Below are positions 47,000-57,296 of a stretch of DNA of 64,000 bases, in pieces. The notes below the pieces were generated by a model. The model saw only the letters and a list, made by a program, of their open reading frames with translations, ran no database searches and was not told the DNA's origin. Numbering within the stretch: the first letter of the stretch is position 1; every line of letters starts with the position of its first letter. Source of the DNA: Blasia pusilla (Eukaryota > Marchantiophyta > Marchantiopsida > Blasiales). The DNA is taken from positions 26,412,001-26,476,000 of the forward strand of contig CM114273.1 of assembly GCA_050084515.1 (NCBI GenBank). The letters are read 5' to 3'. The translations under genes were made by a program, and so were the position numbers.

Positions 47000-48740
47000 T
47001 ACCAAGCCTATCCACCTCCGCAACAACCACTCCATTCTGACCTCCTACACCATGCCCCACATCCAAAAAATGAACATGTGCTGCTCTGGCCACCTTTGCA
47101 CTCTCCACTCAAACGATGTCCCAGGAAGTCCATGGGTGCCTATCTCTCCTCGTCTCGCCCCTAGCCAATGCTTGTACAGACCTTGTAGGAAATGGTCCAA
47201 CTCGTGGACGTGACGACATGGATGACACTCGCATCCGTCTCTGCTCAGCCATACCTAGGATGGGTATCCATGCGAGACGGTTGAGGTCCATTGCATGCCC
47301 CAACACCTGTCTCCGGGATGCCTGAGTCATACCTGGCATCGCCGTAGTACTGTAGCAAACCCCATGGTGGGCTCGCGCTCATCTGCTGTAGGCTCCTCCA
47401 ATGCTGGGGTCAACTCATCCCAAATCATGCCTGGACCTCCTTGACAAAAGGCATGGGATGCTGGGAAGCTCACCAACGTAGATAAGGTTGCCCTCAACTC
47501 CCCCACCCCATTGGCTATCGCCAACGGTGGTCTATCATCTCGCATCACCACCTGAGATTGACGCCATGAGCCCAAAATAGCATCCACTATGAGATGTCAT
47601 GCTCTCTGAACTCCATCGTATGTTAGACTCAGTACCTATGATGGTATCAGGTTTGTCCACCACAGCTGTGGATGATGGGCACATGCACCAACTCTCGCTG
47701 CATCTTACAACATAGTAGGTCCTAACCAAGACCAAAACTGATGCATACTCGTCATCACATGTGCACGAGTCTCTCCCAACAATAGGACGTTCTCCAAAAT
47801 GTACGCCGCAAAACATGTTTGACTCTCCTACAAGTATTGCACTACTCGCTGCATCTCCCAAAACATCCGTGACCTCGAATCTTGCATCCAAACCCTCGGC
47901 CAGCTGTTGAATGACCCTAACATGGCCATTTAGCAATCACCAAATAAATGGTGCCAACTCTATCCAGATCCGGCGCCCCCACCAAAGAGATGTCGGCGGA
48001 TAGTGTATGTCGATACCCCCATACTGCAGCTACCGCCAAAAACTAAGAAGAAATTTGGACCAATCTCGCCTTGTGACGTAATCATACTCGTTGCGCGGTC
48101 TCATCTCTCTCTACATAAGGTACTGATGCACCCGTATGCCCATAGCTAATCCAATGCTAATCCCTCCGAAGAGATCTAACACCCTAATCCCCTCCTCTGG
48201 ACACTGCCACACATCGGGTGTGGTATCCAGTGGTGTCAACGTCTCCACGCCAGGAGCCCAATCGCCACCTGACTCTCGCTGCTCTAGGATAAAGGCATGA
48301 CTCCATGCGTGTCTCCCGAGGTCGTCGGCACTCCTTTGTAGTTGTCAAGTTGTACTCCACAATGGTGAAGAGGTCTCGCCAACATGGGAAGAGAAACCCG
48401 CCATGGCATGTCTCTTCGTGGGACTATCCTCTCCTGGGACGTCCTCCGCATGTGCGTTTCCCTCAAACAACTCTCCTGGCCAGCTAACACTACCTGTGAA
48501 AGGTGCCAATGTGGTCATAGACTCGTCGCGCAAATTGTATGGATGATTGACTTATCCTTCCGTCACCTGACCTCCACCATGACCGATAAGCAACGGACTC
48601 CTCCCAAAAGTCAAGGATGAATCCTAGCGAATATAGCATTGTACTCCACCACCAACACATCGCACGACTTAGCAAGTGTCATCATCGCACATGTGCGCAC
48701 CATAGCACTATCCGTCGCAAGCTCTGGCTGGACTCTGACA
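47000..48740 (-). other. Gypsy pol region between protease and RT, no clear motif
   Basis: About 1.7 kb lies between the protease and the RT. Minus frames of 60-133 codons (e.g. 47535-47936) overlap, without a domain I can name. It is probably decayed linker sequence of the polyprotein. Confidence 0.4.
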
Positions 48741-49171
48741 ACTCTCTCCTGTCAAGTCATATACTGCGTGGGTGACACGCCCGCAATCCAGGTCTGTATC
48801 TGGAAGGGACAAGGCTCAATGTTGGCCTTCCGTAACCCCAATGCTAAACACGCCAACTTCCCTAACATCAAGGGTTGCGCTCTTGAATCAAGTGGGACGC
48901 ACTGCGGGTCGTACACTGTCCCTGTCGGACTAACCAAGCAAAATATTCCAGCTCGATTATCTAATAACACCACGCTAGGTGTCAGTATGGCTCGCTCTAT
49001 GGCTAGTCCAGTTGGCATATGTACCAACTTTTCCGCCGCCGCATGCCATGACTCTGTGGGGAGCATCCCGAGATCTTGCTCCGAGGGCAAGTCCAACACC
49101 TCCTCAACTACCTTTGAACAAGAGGCAGTCACCTCTCCATGCTCACACAACGTGGTAGCCAGCCGGAACAC
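48740..49171 (-). pseudogene. Gypsy aspartic protease (retropepsin) region
   Basis: The minus frame of 139 codons includes LDSRAQPLMLGKLACLALGL and IEPCPFQIQTWIAG, the plant gypsy protease pattern in which the active loop normally reads D-S-G. Here it is D-S-R, so catalysis is unlikely. Preceding residues from about 49171 belong to the gag-protease linker. The equivalent in the nested copy reads D-L-G. Confidence 0.75.
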
Positions 49172-49459
49172 CTAAGTTGGTTCAACTCCCAACGTGGCCA
49201 ACTACATGGCAGAAAATAGTGGCGTGTGGCTCATCCTGGTGGCCACCTCCAACAATGTGGTCGACAGTGACTCCACTCGACCGGGCATAGGAGCTGCTAC
49301 TTCAACTCCTCGTGATGTCGGTGCACTTGCGTGACATGTAGGCACCATTGGTCGTCAAGGCACCATCAATGGCGTGTGTAGTGCCTCGGACAACGTGAAT
49401 GACTATGGAACCCTAGCCTGTTGCCCATCGGTCCCCTCCGCTGGGTCAATCTCAACTCC

Positions 49460-51137
49460 ACCTCTTGATTGTTAAGAGCCTCTCGTAGCACCCTGAGTTA
49501 CCACCGCAACAGCCTCAACCTGAGCCGCACTACACGTAAACCCCATACTAGCAAGGTCCTCACCCAGGTCAGGGTAAGAGGTAGAAGTTGGAGCCACACT
49601 AGCTACTCTCGGCTTCGTGCCTTCTCTGAGCTGGATCATCGTCATGGCAGCAATCCTCGGCTCCAACTGATCGGTGCGTGAGAGAAGCGTCGTCTCTGAT
49701 GCTCTCGATCCATCTTCTCTGGCTGGTGGTGGTCCTCTACCACCACGTCCACAAACAACTCCTCGACCTTCTCTGCAACGACCGTCCCTAGGCCCTTGGC
49801 CTTCCTTTGTACGTGCCTCCTCAACCTCCTCCAGGACGACCAGCCCTATGCCCTCGGTCTACCTCTCGACGTAGGTCAAAACATCTATCCCTAGTGTGAC
49901 CATATCTATGGCAATAGTCACACTGGTACTGTGGTGGGGCCATCCTCTGTGGCTCTTGAGCAATTGGAGGCGCTCGTGGTCCTCTCCCATGCTGTGGGTA
50001 GTCTCTCTGCCTATGGGCCCCTCCACATGTCCAACAAGAAAACATCGATCCCTGTTGGGCAACATATGTAGGTACGGATCATTGCCTCATAGGCTCACGA
50101 TACCCGCCGTGCTCTCTGGGCACATTCGCCCGCTCTGGTGGTACTGGTGCTCGCTATGTCACCTATGGGGTTACCATTGCTCGTGGATCCGTCGACTCTC
50201 GAGAAAATCGAGCGGTCACTACCTGCTCCTCACTCATGTTGAGCTCAATACGTTGAGACAACTCGAAGACCACCTTCAATATGGGCTTCGCTGTGTGAAT
50301 CAACACCGCATCTCGGACTCTCCTCCGTTGTTCTCGGTCCAGAACCCCGTACCAATATTGGACTGACTGCGCCTCAGTCACTCTATAAGTAGCAATGATC
50401 AATCGTCTCAGGCGCGTGAATGCGTCTCTCAGACTCTCACCCGATCGTCGCTGAAAATCTTGTAGACTCTTCAGCTTGTCAGTGTGTACGCCCTGGTAGC
50501 TCTTCCCCAACTGTCGGAAGAACTCCAATATGGGACTGAAGATGGGTAGCCCTCTACCACCAGAGGTCTCTGCCGCATCGTCTGTCTCACTACCCTCCTC
50601 TCCATCTAGTCTCGAGCTGATGGTGTTGGTCTCTCTCCTCTCACAATCCCAGCATATGCCTTGCAACCACTAGTGGACACATACCCAGGAGCCCAATACA
50701 TCCTCCAGGCATCAATCTCTACTGAATATAGCTATCACACCTCCATATAATCATCCATTGAGGACCCTCCAAGTGCTGGAACAACCCCTTCCATGCCATG
50801 AAAGGGTTGAACCATCTTGGGGTCTGTATCTCCTAGGAATCGCACCACGTGTCGAACTCCTAGATAAAGTCATCTTAGTTGATGATGCCCAGTGCACCCT
50901 AGAAACGACGCATGCCCCAGTGGGCCAGTGTCCCATCTTGTCCATCTCTTGCCAAGTGATACTGCCTTTGTCTGCGATCTCGTCACTAGACTCCCTGTCT
51001 AGTGATGACAATCTAGCCACATATAGATGTCAAGGTAACTCCTCACTCGTAACCCCTCGGTATCTCACTCCACTCCATGTCACACCACTACTATTGCTTG
51101 CACTACCCCATTCTTCTGAACTTGGGAAGAACGCCAT
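49460..51137 (-). pseudogene. Gypsy gag (capsid and nucleocapsid)
   Basis: A likely start ATG is at 51137 (minus). Capsid-like sequence with RSGESLRDAFTRLRRLI, VQYWYGVLDREQRRRVRDAV and FELSQRIELNMSEEQVVT lies in 50666-50163. Two Cys-His boxes follow: the first at 50036-49998 has its last Cys changed to Tyr; the second, CDYCHRYGHTRDRC at 49922-49881, keeps the CCHC pattern C-x2-C-x4-H-x4-C that binds RNA. Frameshifts break the chain between 51020 and 50666 and after 49821. Confidence 0.82.
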
Positions 51138-51985
51138 GATGATAACCCTGTGTCACCTGCTCAAGCACTCAGACTCACTAAGAGTCTCCCACACTCCTCT
51201 CTAGCTCACCGATACTAATGGTAATCCCGTGACAACACACTTGGCCTCACGCACACTCAACACTCGAGCTCACCATGAGCCTCCCAACTAACTCACCTAG
51301 ACCACTAACACTCTGGGATCATACACGTGACCCCTACTCGGCAACCTCTGTATATCTACAGACATGCTACACATGCATGGAGACTACACTCGTCACCATG
51401 GCTACACCCACCTAGCCCCAGCAACTACCTGACACCCGGCATTCTCAATCATATAAGATAAGTGCGGGAAAAAGGACTCGAATGGATAACCAGATCACGC
51501 CCTCCAACCTACGGTACCGGAAACACTCACTCCTCCATGTGGTACATCAACCTCCGCAAGGTTGATGTACCACATGGAGGAGTGAGTGTCATACGGGTCA
51601 TACGTGGAAGGGAAGGGACGCGGTCGCAGTCAAGTGCCGCGGCTCCCCGCCCCGGCTCTCTCACTGCGACCTAACCCTAGCCCTAGGCGGCTATGCCCTA
51701 GATTGGCTGATTTTAATTGATATCCCCCTGGCGGCTGCAACTCATGTTTCACACTCCACTTCTCTTTCTCCCGTTATTCTCGCCGATACACTTGCCACCC
51801 CACTCTGCACTGTGCCCAGCCACTGTCCCCGCCAATCTACACCAAGGAAATATGAGAAAAACGGAGAGGGCTTCCGCGCACGGCCTTTCGAACGAAAAAA
51901 ATGACAACAAAAATGCCAACCAGCTTCCCCAAGGACTCCCCACCGAGGTAACTAGCTTGCAAACAACGAATTCCCTACCAACCCC
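51138..51985 (-). other. Gypsy 5' leader
   Basis: This stretch lies between the LTR and gag. No tRNA primer-binding site with the usual TGG start is evident next to the LTR end at 51986. It contains the 31-bp hairpin described separately and small frames of no family. Confidence 0.5.
51523..51589. repeat. Perfect 31-bp inverted repeat with 5-nt loop in the gypsy leader
   Basis: The left arm 51523-51553 and right arm 51559-51589 are exact complements around a CCGCA loop; the arms contain cctccatgtggtacatcaac. The nested gypsy copy has only the left-arm equivalent (about 8046-8076, diverged) followed by tccgcaac and unrelated bases, so the right arm is new in this copy or lost in the other. 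Confidence 0.95.
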
Positions 51986-52423
51986 CGTTAAAATAAAGAG
52001 TAGTAAAAAGGGCATACCCCGACCTAAAACTCCACTCCCCAATCTACATCGGCATATCGAGCCTCATCCATCCCTGTGCTATCAAGGAATCCAGACGTTA
52101 GCACCTAGTCCTAACTCATAGACACGAGCAAGAATGGTACTCCAACGGCCCAACATGAGAAAGATGGCTTGGAAAAGCCATCTTCCTCCCTTATATGGGG
52201 TTGGGAAGAATCAAAAGGCTCTTCCCCTAAAAATAGCTATCCTGCTCAATAAGTCACACGGATGTGAAAGACTTCAACAAGAAAGTTGTCAGAAACGATG
52301 TTCCTGACATAACGGACCTATCCTCATTCGACATCTCGAGACAAAGTTACACTCAAAACAGTCTGTTGGCTCATATGCCCTATCCACGATAGATCTCGGC
52401 CTATCGGCTACTTACATGTGACA
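51986..52423 (-). mobile_element. 5' LTR of the minus-strand gypsy element
   Basis: Reading minus from 52423: TGTCACATGTAAGTAGCCG, matching the plus LTR at 43025 to its end, where CA has become CG. A ~70-bp shortfall reflects loss of the first two hairpins. It keeps the CATATAAGG promoter box and the AGATGGCTT/AAGCCATCT stem (about 52150-52175). Confidence 0.8.
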
Positions 52424-52717
52424 CTATGGAAGATGAAAATGATATTTTCTTAACATTCTTAATGATAATTTAAAATATTGTCTTCATTTTAAGTAAGTTT
52501 TATTCTTTCAATTATATTGTAATTGAAGCTTTTATGAGTTCTAGCCATAATTGTTGATTATCTCATTTTCTTGTTGTATAAACTATTATGAAAGGAAGGC
52601 GGTTCTTGTATGAATAAAATATTTTCTAATGAGATGAAATTTTTTTAAGAGCAAATAAAAGAAGTCATTAAGTCATATATGGCTACTTTTGAATAGAGAA
52701 GTTCTTATTTTTATATA

Positions 52718-52905
52718 CTAGTGTGCAACCCATGTCATGCATGGGAGTGTAGAGACTAATCCTGTTTTACACACAAAAAAATTATGCTCGAAGAATGAAG
52801 AATACTTTCTTGCTGCCCGTAGAGTAGGAAACATTTTCTTGCTTTCCGATTGCCACATGTCAAGTAGAAAGGAATCAAGATGGCACTCACCAATAAAAAT
52901 GTAGA
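52718..52905 (-). mobile_element. Mini-Helitron (about 188 bp), non-autonomous
   Basis: On the minus strand the element would start TCTACATTTTTATTGG at 52905 after host A. It ends with a CCCATG/CATGGG hairpin (52729-52745) and ttgcacaCTAG at 52718 before host T. Both ends and the A^T target fit Helitron rules. It is too short to code for anything and would depend on another Helitron's Rep/helicase. Its interior resembles 38.15-38.22 kb. The 3' end is convincing, the 5' end moderately so. Confidence 0.6.
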
Positions 52906-54196
52906 TATTAGGATTGAAGAAAAGGAAATTATTTAAGATGAAAAAATGCTCTAAAACGAGTAAAGCTTCAAAATTGAATGGTGAGTATTATGTTTCCTTT
53001 TCTTGTTTTAAAATAATTTTATAATGGTGTTAAATGAAATGATTTTTACTTAGAATGAAAAAGAGTACACTTTCTAAGAATAAAGAGATGCCTACCATGC
53101 TAAAAACTTAATATGGGTGAATGCCATAATAGTGCATGGCATAGGTACTTTTCCTAGTAAAAGAGGGTATAAAATCCCTTTTTTTTTTAAACTTGGAATA
53201 TGCATCCTATTTGGATAAATATCATAAATATTTGGAAATTTAATGACTTACTTTGGAGTAATTTTCCAAACTCTTATTTTTTATATGATAACACGAACAT
53301 GCTATACAAGAAGAGGGATTTTTGACGTTCCACTATCCCATGGTTTAATTTTTATATTGCTTCCAAAATAACAAAACTTACACCAAGTGAAAGTAAAATC
53401 ATAAATGGATATACAATGAAAACTTAACATGTGGAAAGGACCACAATGCAATGCACAAACATTCATACTAGTCTTCATTCCATTCATAGAGGTGGTAATG
53501 TGCCTAATGATGGGCCTATAGAATAATTTGTTAGATAGAATATCCTAACTTGCAAACACTAATACTTTTCTTCATTGGACCTATCACCTTGGACCCCACA
53601 CTAGTTTGTATTCTTTCTCTATTGTGAGGCGTTTGGGCATCCATCATCTTGGACTTAATTAAGCTCCCAGTACTAATTAAATACACACGATCTTGGACAT
53701 TTGATCGAAGTGGATGAGATCGAGACCATGTGGCATAACGTGGACGAGAATGTGGATTCTATCCGGTCCTAGCAAAAAAAAATAAAGAAATAAAGCCAAG
53801 AGAGGGGACCAAAAGACCGTGTAGTTTTCTCGGAAATGGTCCCTTTGCTAGCCAATCATCACTCTCCAAAACATATAGAATCATCACTCTCTAAAACAAA
53901 TAGAGGTCACCAACGATTAGAGCATTGGGAGAGGAAACGGACAAGAGTGAGTGATAAAAGTTCTCATATCGTTTTCTATAGAATCTTTCGTTTGTGGGAT
54001 TTGTCATGTTTTCCTTGAATAATTGAGACGGGGAGGTTTTAACAGATATAACAGTTTTCGAATTGCACCTAGGAAAGATTTTTTCCACAAAACTTTCCTA
54101 TCTAAAAAAAAACTTACGAAAACAACTTAAAAACCTTTGGGAACATGTTATTACGTTCACAAACAACAACCAGTAATGCTATATCCATCTTCCTCT
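52906..54196. other. AT-rich DNA, nothing recognised
   Basis: Frames are short and closed, with no repeats of note. The only longer frames (53836-54018 plus, 53891-54088 minus) overlap each other and show no family. Confidence 0.5.
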
Positions 54197-54251
54197 GAAG
54201 TGGAGGTTTGAATAAGTCAGAACTCTTCTGAGTTGTTCAAACCGCCACTTC
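54197..54251. repeat. 55-nt hairpin, 16-bp outer arms with one mismatch
   Basis: The outer arms GAAGTGGAGGTTTGAA and TTCAAACCGCCACTTC enclose an inner palindrome TCAGAA-CTC-TTCTGA. The nested symmetry is stronger than chance. It could be a MITE core or a small-RNA hairpin. Confidence 0.85.
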
Positions 54252-54510
54252 TAAGGTTAGGCACAGCATCTACAAGTTATGTCTCGAGGAAGTAAGTGCA
54301 TGAAAGTCACTCTTACGGGGAGCCACCTATAAATAGATTCCAAGGCGAGAAGTAAAGCCCTACGGCACTTGCCACCTCCATTCACACATTATCTCTGAGT
54401 CGACGGCTGCCTGCAGTACCTCATCTTAGCGACCGCTCTCGCAAACTACACTAATTAGCCGTACTGGTCCCTTAGCACGAGGGCATGTCGGTGAAGCGCC
54501 GTAGTTTTTT

Positions 54511-54684
54511 GGCTCAATGCATGTAGCCGCCGTCCGTCCCTCCCTGCTTGCATAAGAACTGAACCCTTATGAGGTGGAACAAGTTCTTGAGCTGGTTGGC
54601 TCAATGCATGTAGCCGCCGTCCGTCCCTCCCTGCTTGCATAAGAACTGAACCCATATGAGGCGGAACAAGTTCTTGAGCTGGCG
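54511..54684. repeat. 87-bp tandem duplication
   Basis: The units 54511-54597 and 54598-54684 both contain ctcaatgcatgtagccgccg, tccctgcttgcataagaact and ggaacaagttcttgagctgg, with very few differences (cccttatgaggtgg versus cccatatgaggcgg), so the duplication is recent. The period is exactly 29 codons; a minus-strand frame runs into it from 54882 and stops in the first unit it meets. Confidence 0.92.
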
Positions 54685-54882
54685 CCCGTAGAAACCTGAC
54701 TTTGTGGGAGCTGGGAGGTCGATGTCTGAAAGTCCATGGTGGGCGGGGCCCACTCTTACATCGTTAATTGGATTCGATCTCCCGATCTTTTGTGCTTTGA
54801 AAATGGAAAGGAGCGCCTTAAAGTAATCCGCAAGGAGGGGCTCGTGTTCGTCGGACCCTTTCTGATCTCGAGTATCTGACAC
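54601..54882 (-). other. 93-codon open frame, unassigned
   Basis: Minus frame starting at 54882 with a hydrophilic beginning (MSDTRDQKGSDEHEPLLADY) that then runs into the tandem duplication. No known domain. It might be an exon of an unrecognised gene, but no partner exon is visible. Confidence 0.2.
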
Positions 54883-55186
54883 GTGGCGAGCCCTACGAGA
54901 AGACTTGAGGGTTTCTACTGCTTTCTTGTATGGAACAGACTATCCCTTTAGGCATTAAGTTCTAAGGAAGCGTTTCGGCGTAGAAATTTATTATTAGATT
55001 TCTCTTTAGCTAATAGTCACGCCATGTAGATAATTCTCTCCTCTATTAGGGACTTGGAGGTGGCAACGTCTCATCACAGGACGGGGTTCGAGGATCCCAT
55101 GACAATTGTGGTTTGTTCCGCGAAGACACGTGTAGAGAAGAACTAAACTAATATAACAGAGCCGCTCGATTTAAATTAAGAAACGG

Positions 55187-55238
55187 GTGCTATGTACGGG
55201 TGATTTTCACCCGTGCATAGCACGGGAATTATACGAGT
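55187..55238 (+). other. Orphan Helitron-like 3' terminus inside a longer palindrome
   Basis: A 7-bp stem CCCGTGC/GCACGGG with ATA loop (55210-55226) is followed by aattataCGAG and T at 55238. The hairpin fits Helitron ends, but the last four bases are CGAG rather than CTAG. The same stem is part of a 16-bp palindrome, GTGCTATGTACGGGTG/CACCCGTGCATAGCAC (55187-55223, one mismatch). No matching 5' end lies nearby. Confidence 0.5.
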
Positions 55239-57250
55239 GGTTTATGTATGAGTCTAAGGGACTCGGAAGTGAATTTGCTACGACTCATTTCAACGTTCTC
55301 ATTACTACCTTCCATTTCAGATGTGGGTTAGACCTCCACCCAGCTCCACGCCCTATTAGGGCGTCTAAAATTTGTTTCCATAGTCATAGTCTTGGATGTT
55401 GTGTCCATATCTTCTTTTATGGTTCTACGTGAGGTTATGTGCAGGATACCGAAAAATGTAGATCCTCGACTCTTATGGCCGGACGCATAGACATACTCCC
55501 CGTTTACTTAATTCACATAGCTTGAAGTGCCCGGAACCTCATAAAATGGCAACCCTGGAGGTAGAGAGACACTTACCTTTTTTTTTATTGTCGACAGCTT
55601 AAGAGTCTTCCCAAGATCTACATCTGGCTATTTGATACGCCCTACTATTTTCTATTAAATTAGACGTCCCATGGTGTAAAATAATGCAGTTAATAATTTC
55701 AAATTAAAACCTAAATTAAGAGTGGTTCAAAGAAGATTAAAATTTGAAATCTTAGTAGGATTTGGACTCCTGATTAATTAGTTCGATCTTTATCCCATCG
55801 TACAATACTCTGATTCTAATATAGAATCTCCATGCAAATTAACTTAGCTTCCTCCTATTTTATTTTTATTTTGAAATCAACCCGTCCATAAATTTCATTT
55901 TCGTCGCCTTGTTACAAACTTGTTAGTTTCGTGCACAGCTTGTTTGGTATTTTAGGAAAGGGGTATCCACATCTAGATTTGTTTATTTTATTTTATTTTA
56001 AATGGAGGTTTCAAAATCCTAGGTGTAGCGCCGCGTGGTTAGATTGCTTCGACACGTGATTTACAGCCGTCGAGTCAGCACCAGTGAGATCCAATTGGTG
56101 GGGTAGAGGCGCTCTTTGTGCGCCACGTCGGCGGGGCTCGCATGGAGTTGTCGGCATATGTGGATGGATGCCAATAGTCGAGGAACGAACGAGCGCACAG
56201 AGTCACAGACGGAGGACGGACGGAGGATGATACAGTCAGACTTTTCGATTCTTATCCACAGCACCCGGTTAAACAGGTCCTAGGTTCATACTCAGGTGAC
56301 GCGTGGCCCTTCCAGCCCGCCGCCGGACCACCCTGGGCCGCCTTGGGTATCAGCCCTCCTGTCATGTCGTAGGGTTGTGGACGTGGCCATGCACCAGTTA
56401 ATAGTTCTCCACTGTAGATAAGCAAGCACCAGGTGGTGGTGAACACTGCAACTAACGGGCGCGATGTCGGCTAGAAGAACCTCACAATATCATCTAACCA
56501 TGGTTAAGGCTAACTTGTGAAAGAAGGAGCTTAATAAACTTTGTTGGGTCATAAGTGCAAGCAAGCCCCGCCTGCTGCTTCGTAACGTTCTCCGTAAGTT
56601 GTTGAAGGAAGCTTTTCTTGTCGACAACTCCTTGGGGAATCACACTGTTCTGTTTGACCTGCCTTAAATAAGGGAGAGATTATCATCAGTGAGTTTCGAG
56701 ACAGAACAAAACAAGATCCCTAAAGGTGGCACAACTTTTCCAATGATGGGAATAGGAATCTCTACAATTAGCACCAACAACTACCATCCTGTTCTTCGTT
56801 CCGTCGGCAAAAATCAAACTAACTACTATTGTTCTTCACACGCAAAGGGCCGCAAATTAGAAAGTCACGGTGGGGGAGGCTTGCTTCATTCGAGATTTCA
56901 TTTCATATCCGTGTTTGGCGGATACAGTAGTTAAGAAAGAACTGCAGCCGTTTTCCTGTTTTCCTCGGCGAACGCCGCCAAGTGAGGCAAGTCGGGGGGG
57001 GGGCCAGGTTAGGCGGACGAATTACAACTCCGAATTAGGGCCAAGTTAGGCGAATGGCAGCACCCAGTTAGGGCCGAGTTAGCCCATCCGCTCTTGGAGA
57101 GGAAACGCCGAAGCAAGCGTCGTGCTCTAGTAAGAGAATTAGTTTGCATGTTGGTTGGCTTATGTAGCCTTTCCTTAGGCCTTTTTATGGTTTGCCAGCT
57201 TTGAGTTTTTCTTTCGGTCACTTTTTCCATCGCCGGGAATCTCTCATCGG
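55239..57250. other. No recognised gene
   Basis: Open frames at 55187-55432 (+), 56252-56446 (-), 56689-56934 (+) and 57009-57272 (-) carry no domain I can name, and none joins others by plausible splicing to a known protein. Composition is mixed: moderate GC at 56.0-57.2 kb, AT-rich at 55.6-56.0 kb. Confidence 0.4.
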
Positions 57251-57296
57251 CTCGTCCATTGTTGAAAATCAAGACAGCTTTTCAACGATGGACGAG
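57251..57296. repeat. 18-bp hairpin with 10-nt loop, one mismatch
   Basis: The arms CTCGTCCATTGTTGAAAA and TTTTCAACGATGGACGAG flank tcaagacagc. The size is small for a plant microRNA precursor, but the near-perfect pairing stands out in an otherwise empty stretch. Confidence 0.9.

Larger units (their letters stand above)
43533..52423 (-). mobile_element. Ty3/gypsy retrotransposon, degenerate, minus strand
   Basis: In element order (right to left): 5' LTR 52423-51986, leader 51985-51138, gag 51137 to ~49460, protease ~49171-48740, reverse transcriptase 46985-46150, RNase H 45854-45525, integrase ~45030-44540, PHD-like C-terminus ~44205-43885, a G-rich tract at 43803-43810 (minus GGGGGG) as polypurine-tract candidate, and a broken 3' LTR. 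The protease-RT-RH-INT order defines Ty3/gypsy. Stops and frameshifts affect all domains, so it is inactive, but catalytic residues of RT are retained. It is the same family as the relic nested in Helitron 1. Confidence 0.88.

Noticed and set aside
47620-47660. tggtatcag near 47641 as a tRNA-Met primer-binding site
   Set aside because: It lies inside the pol region and on the plus strand, whereas the element runs on minus with its 5' LTR at 52 kb.
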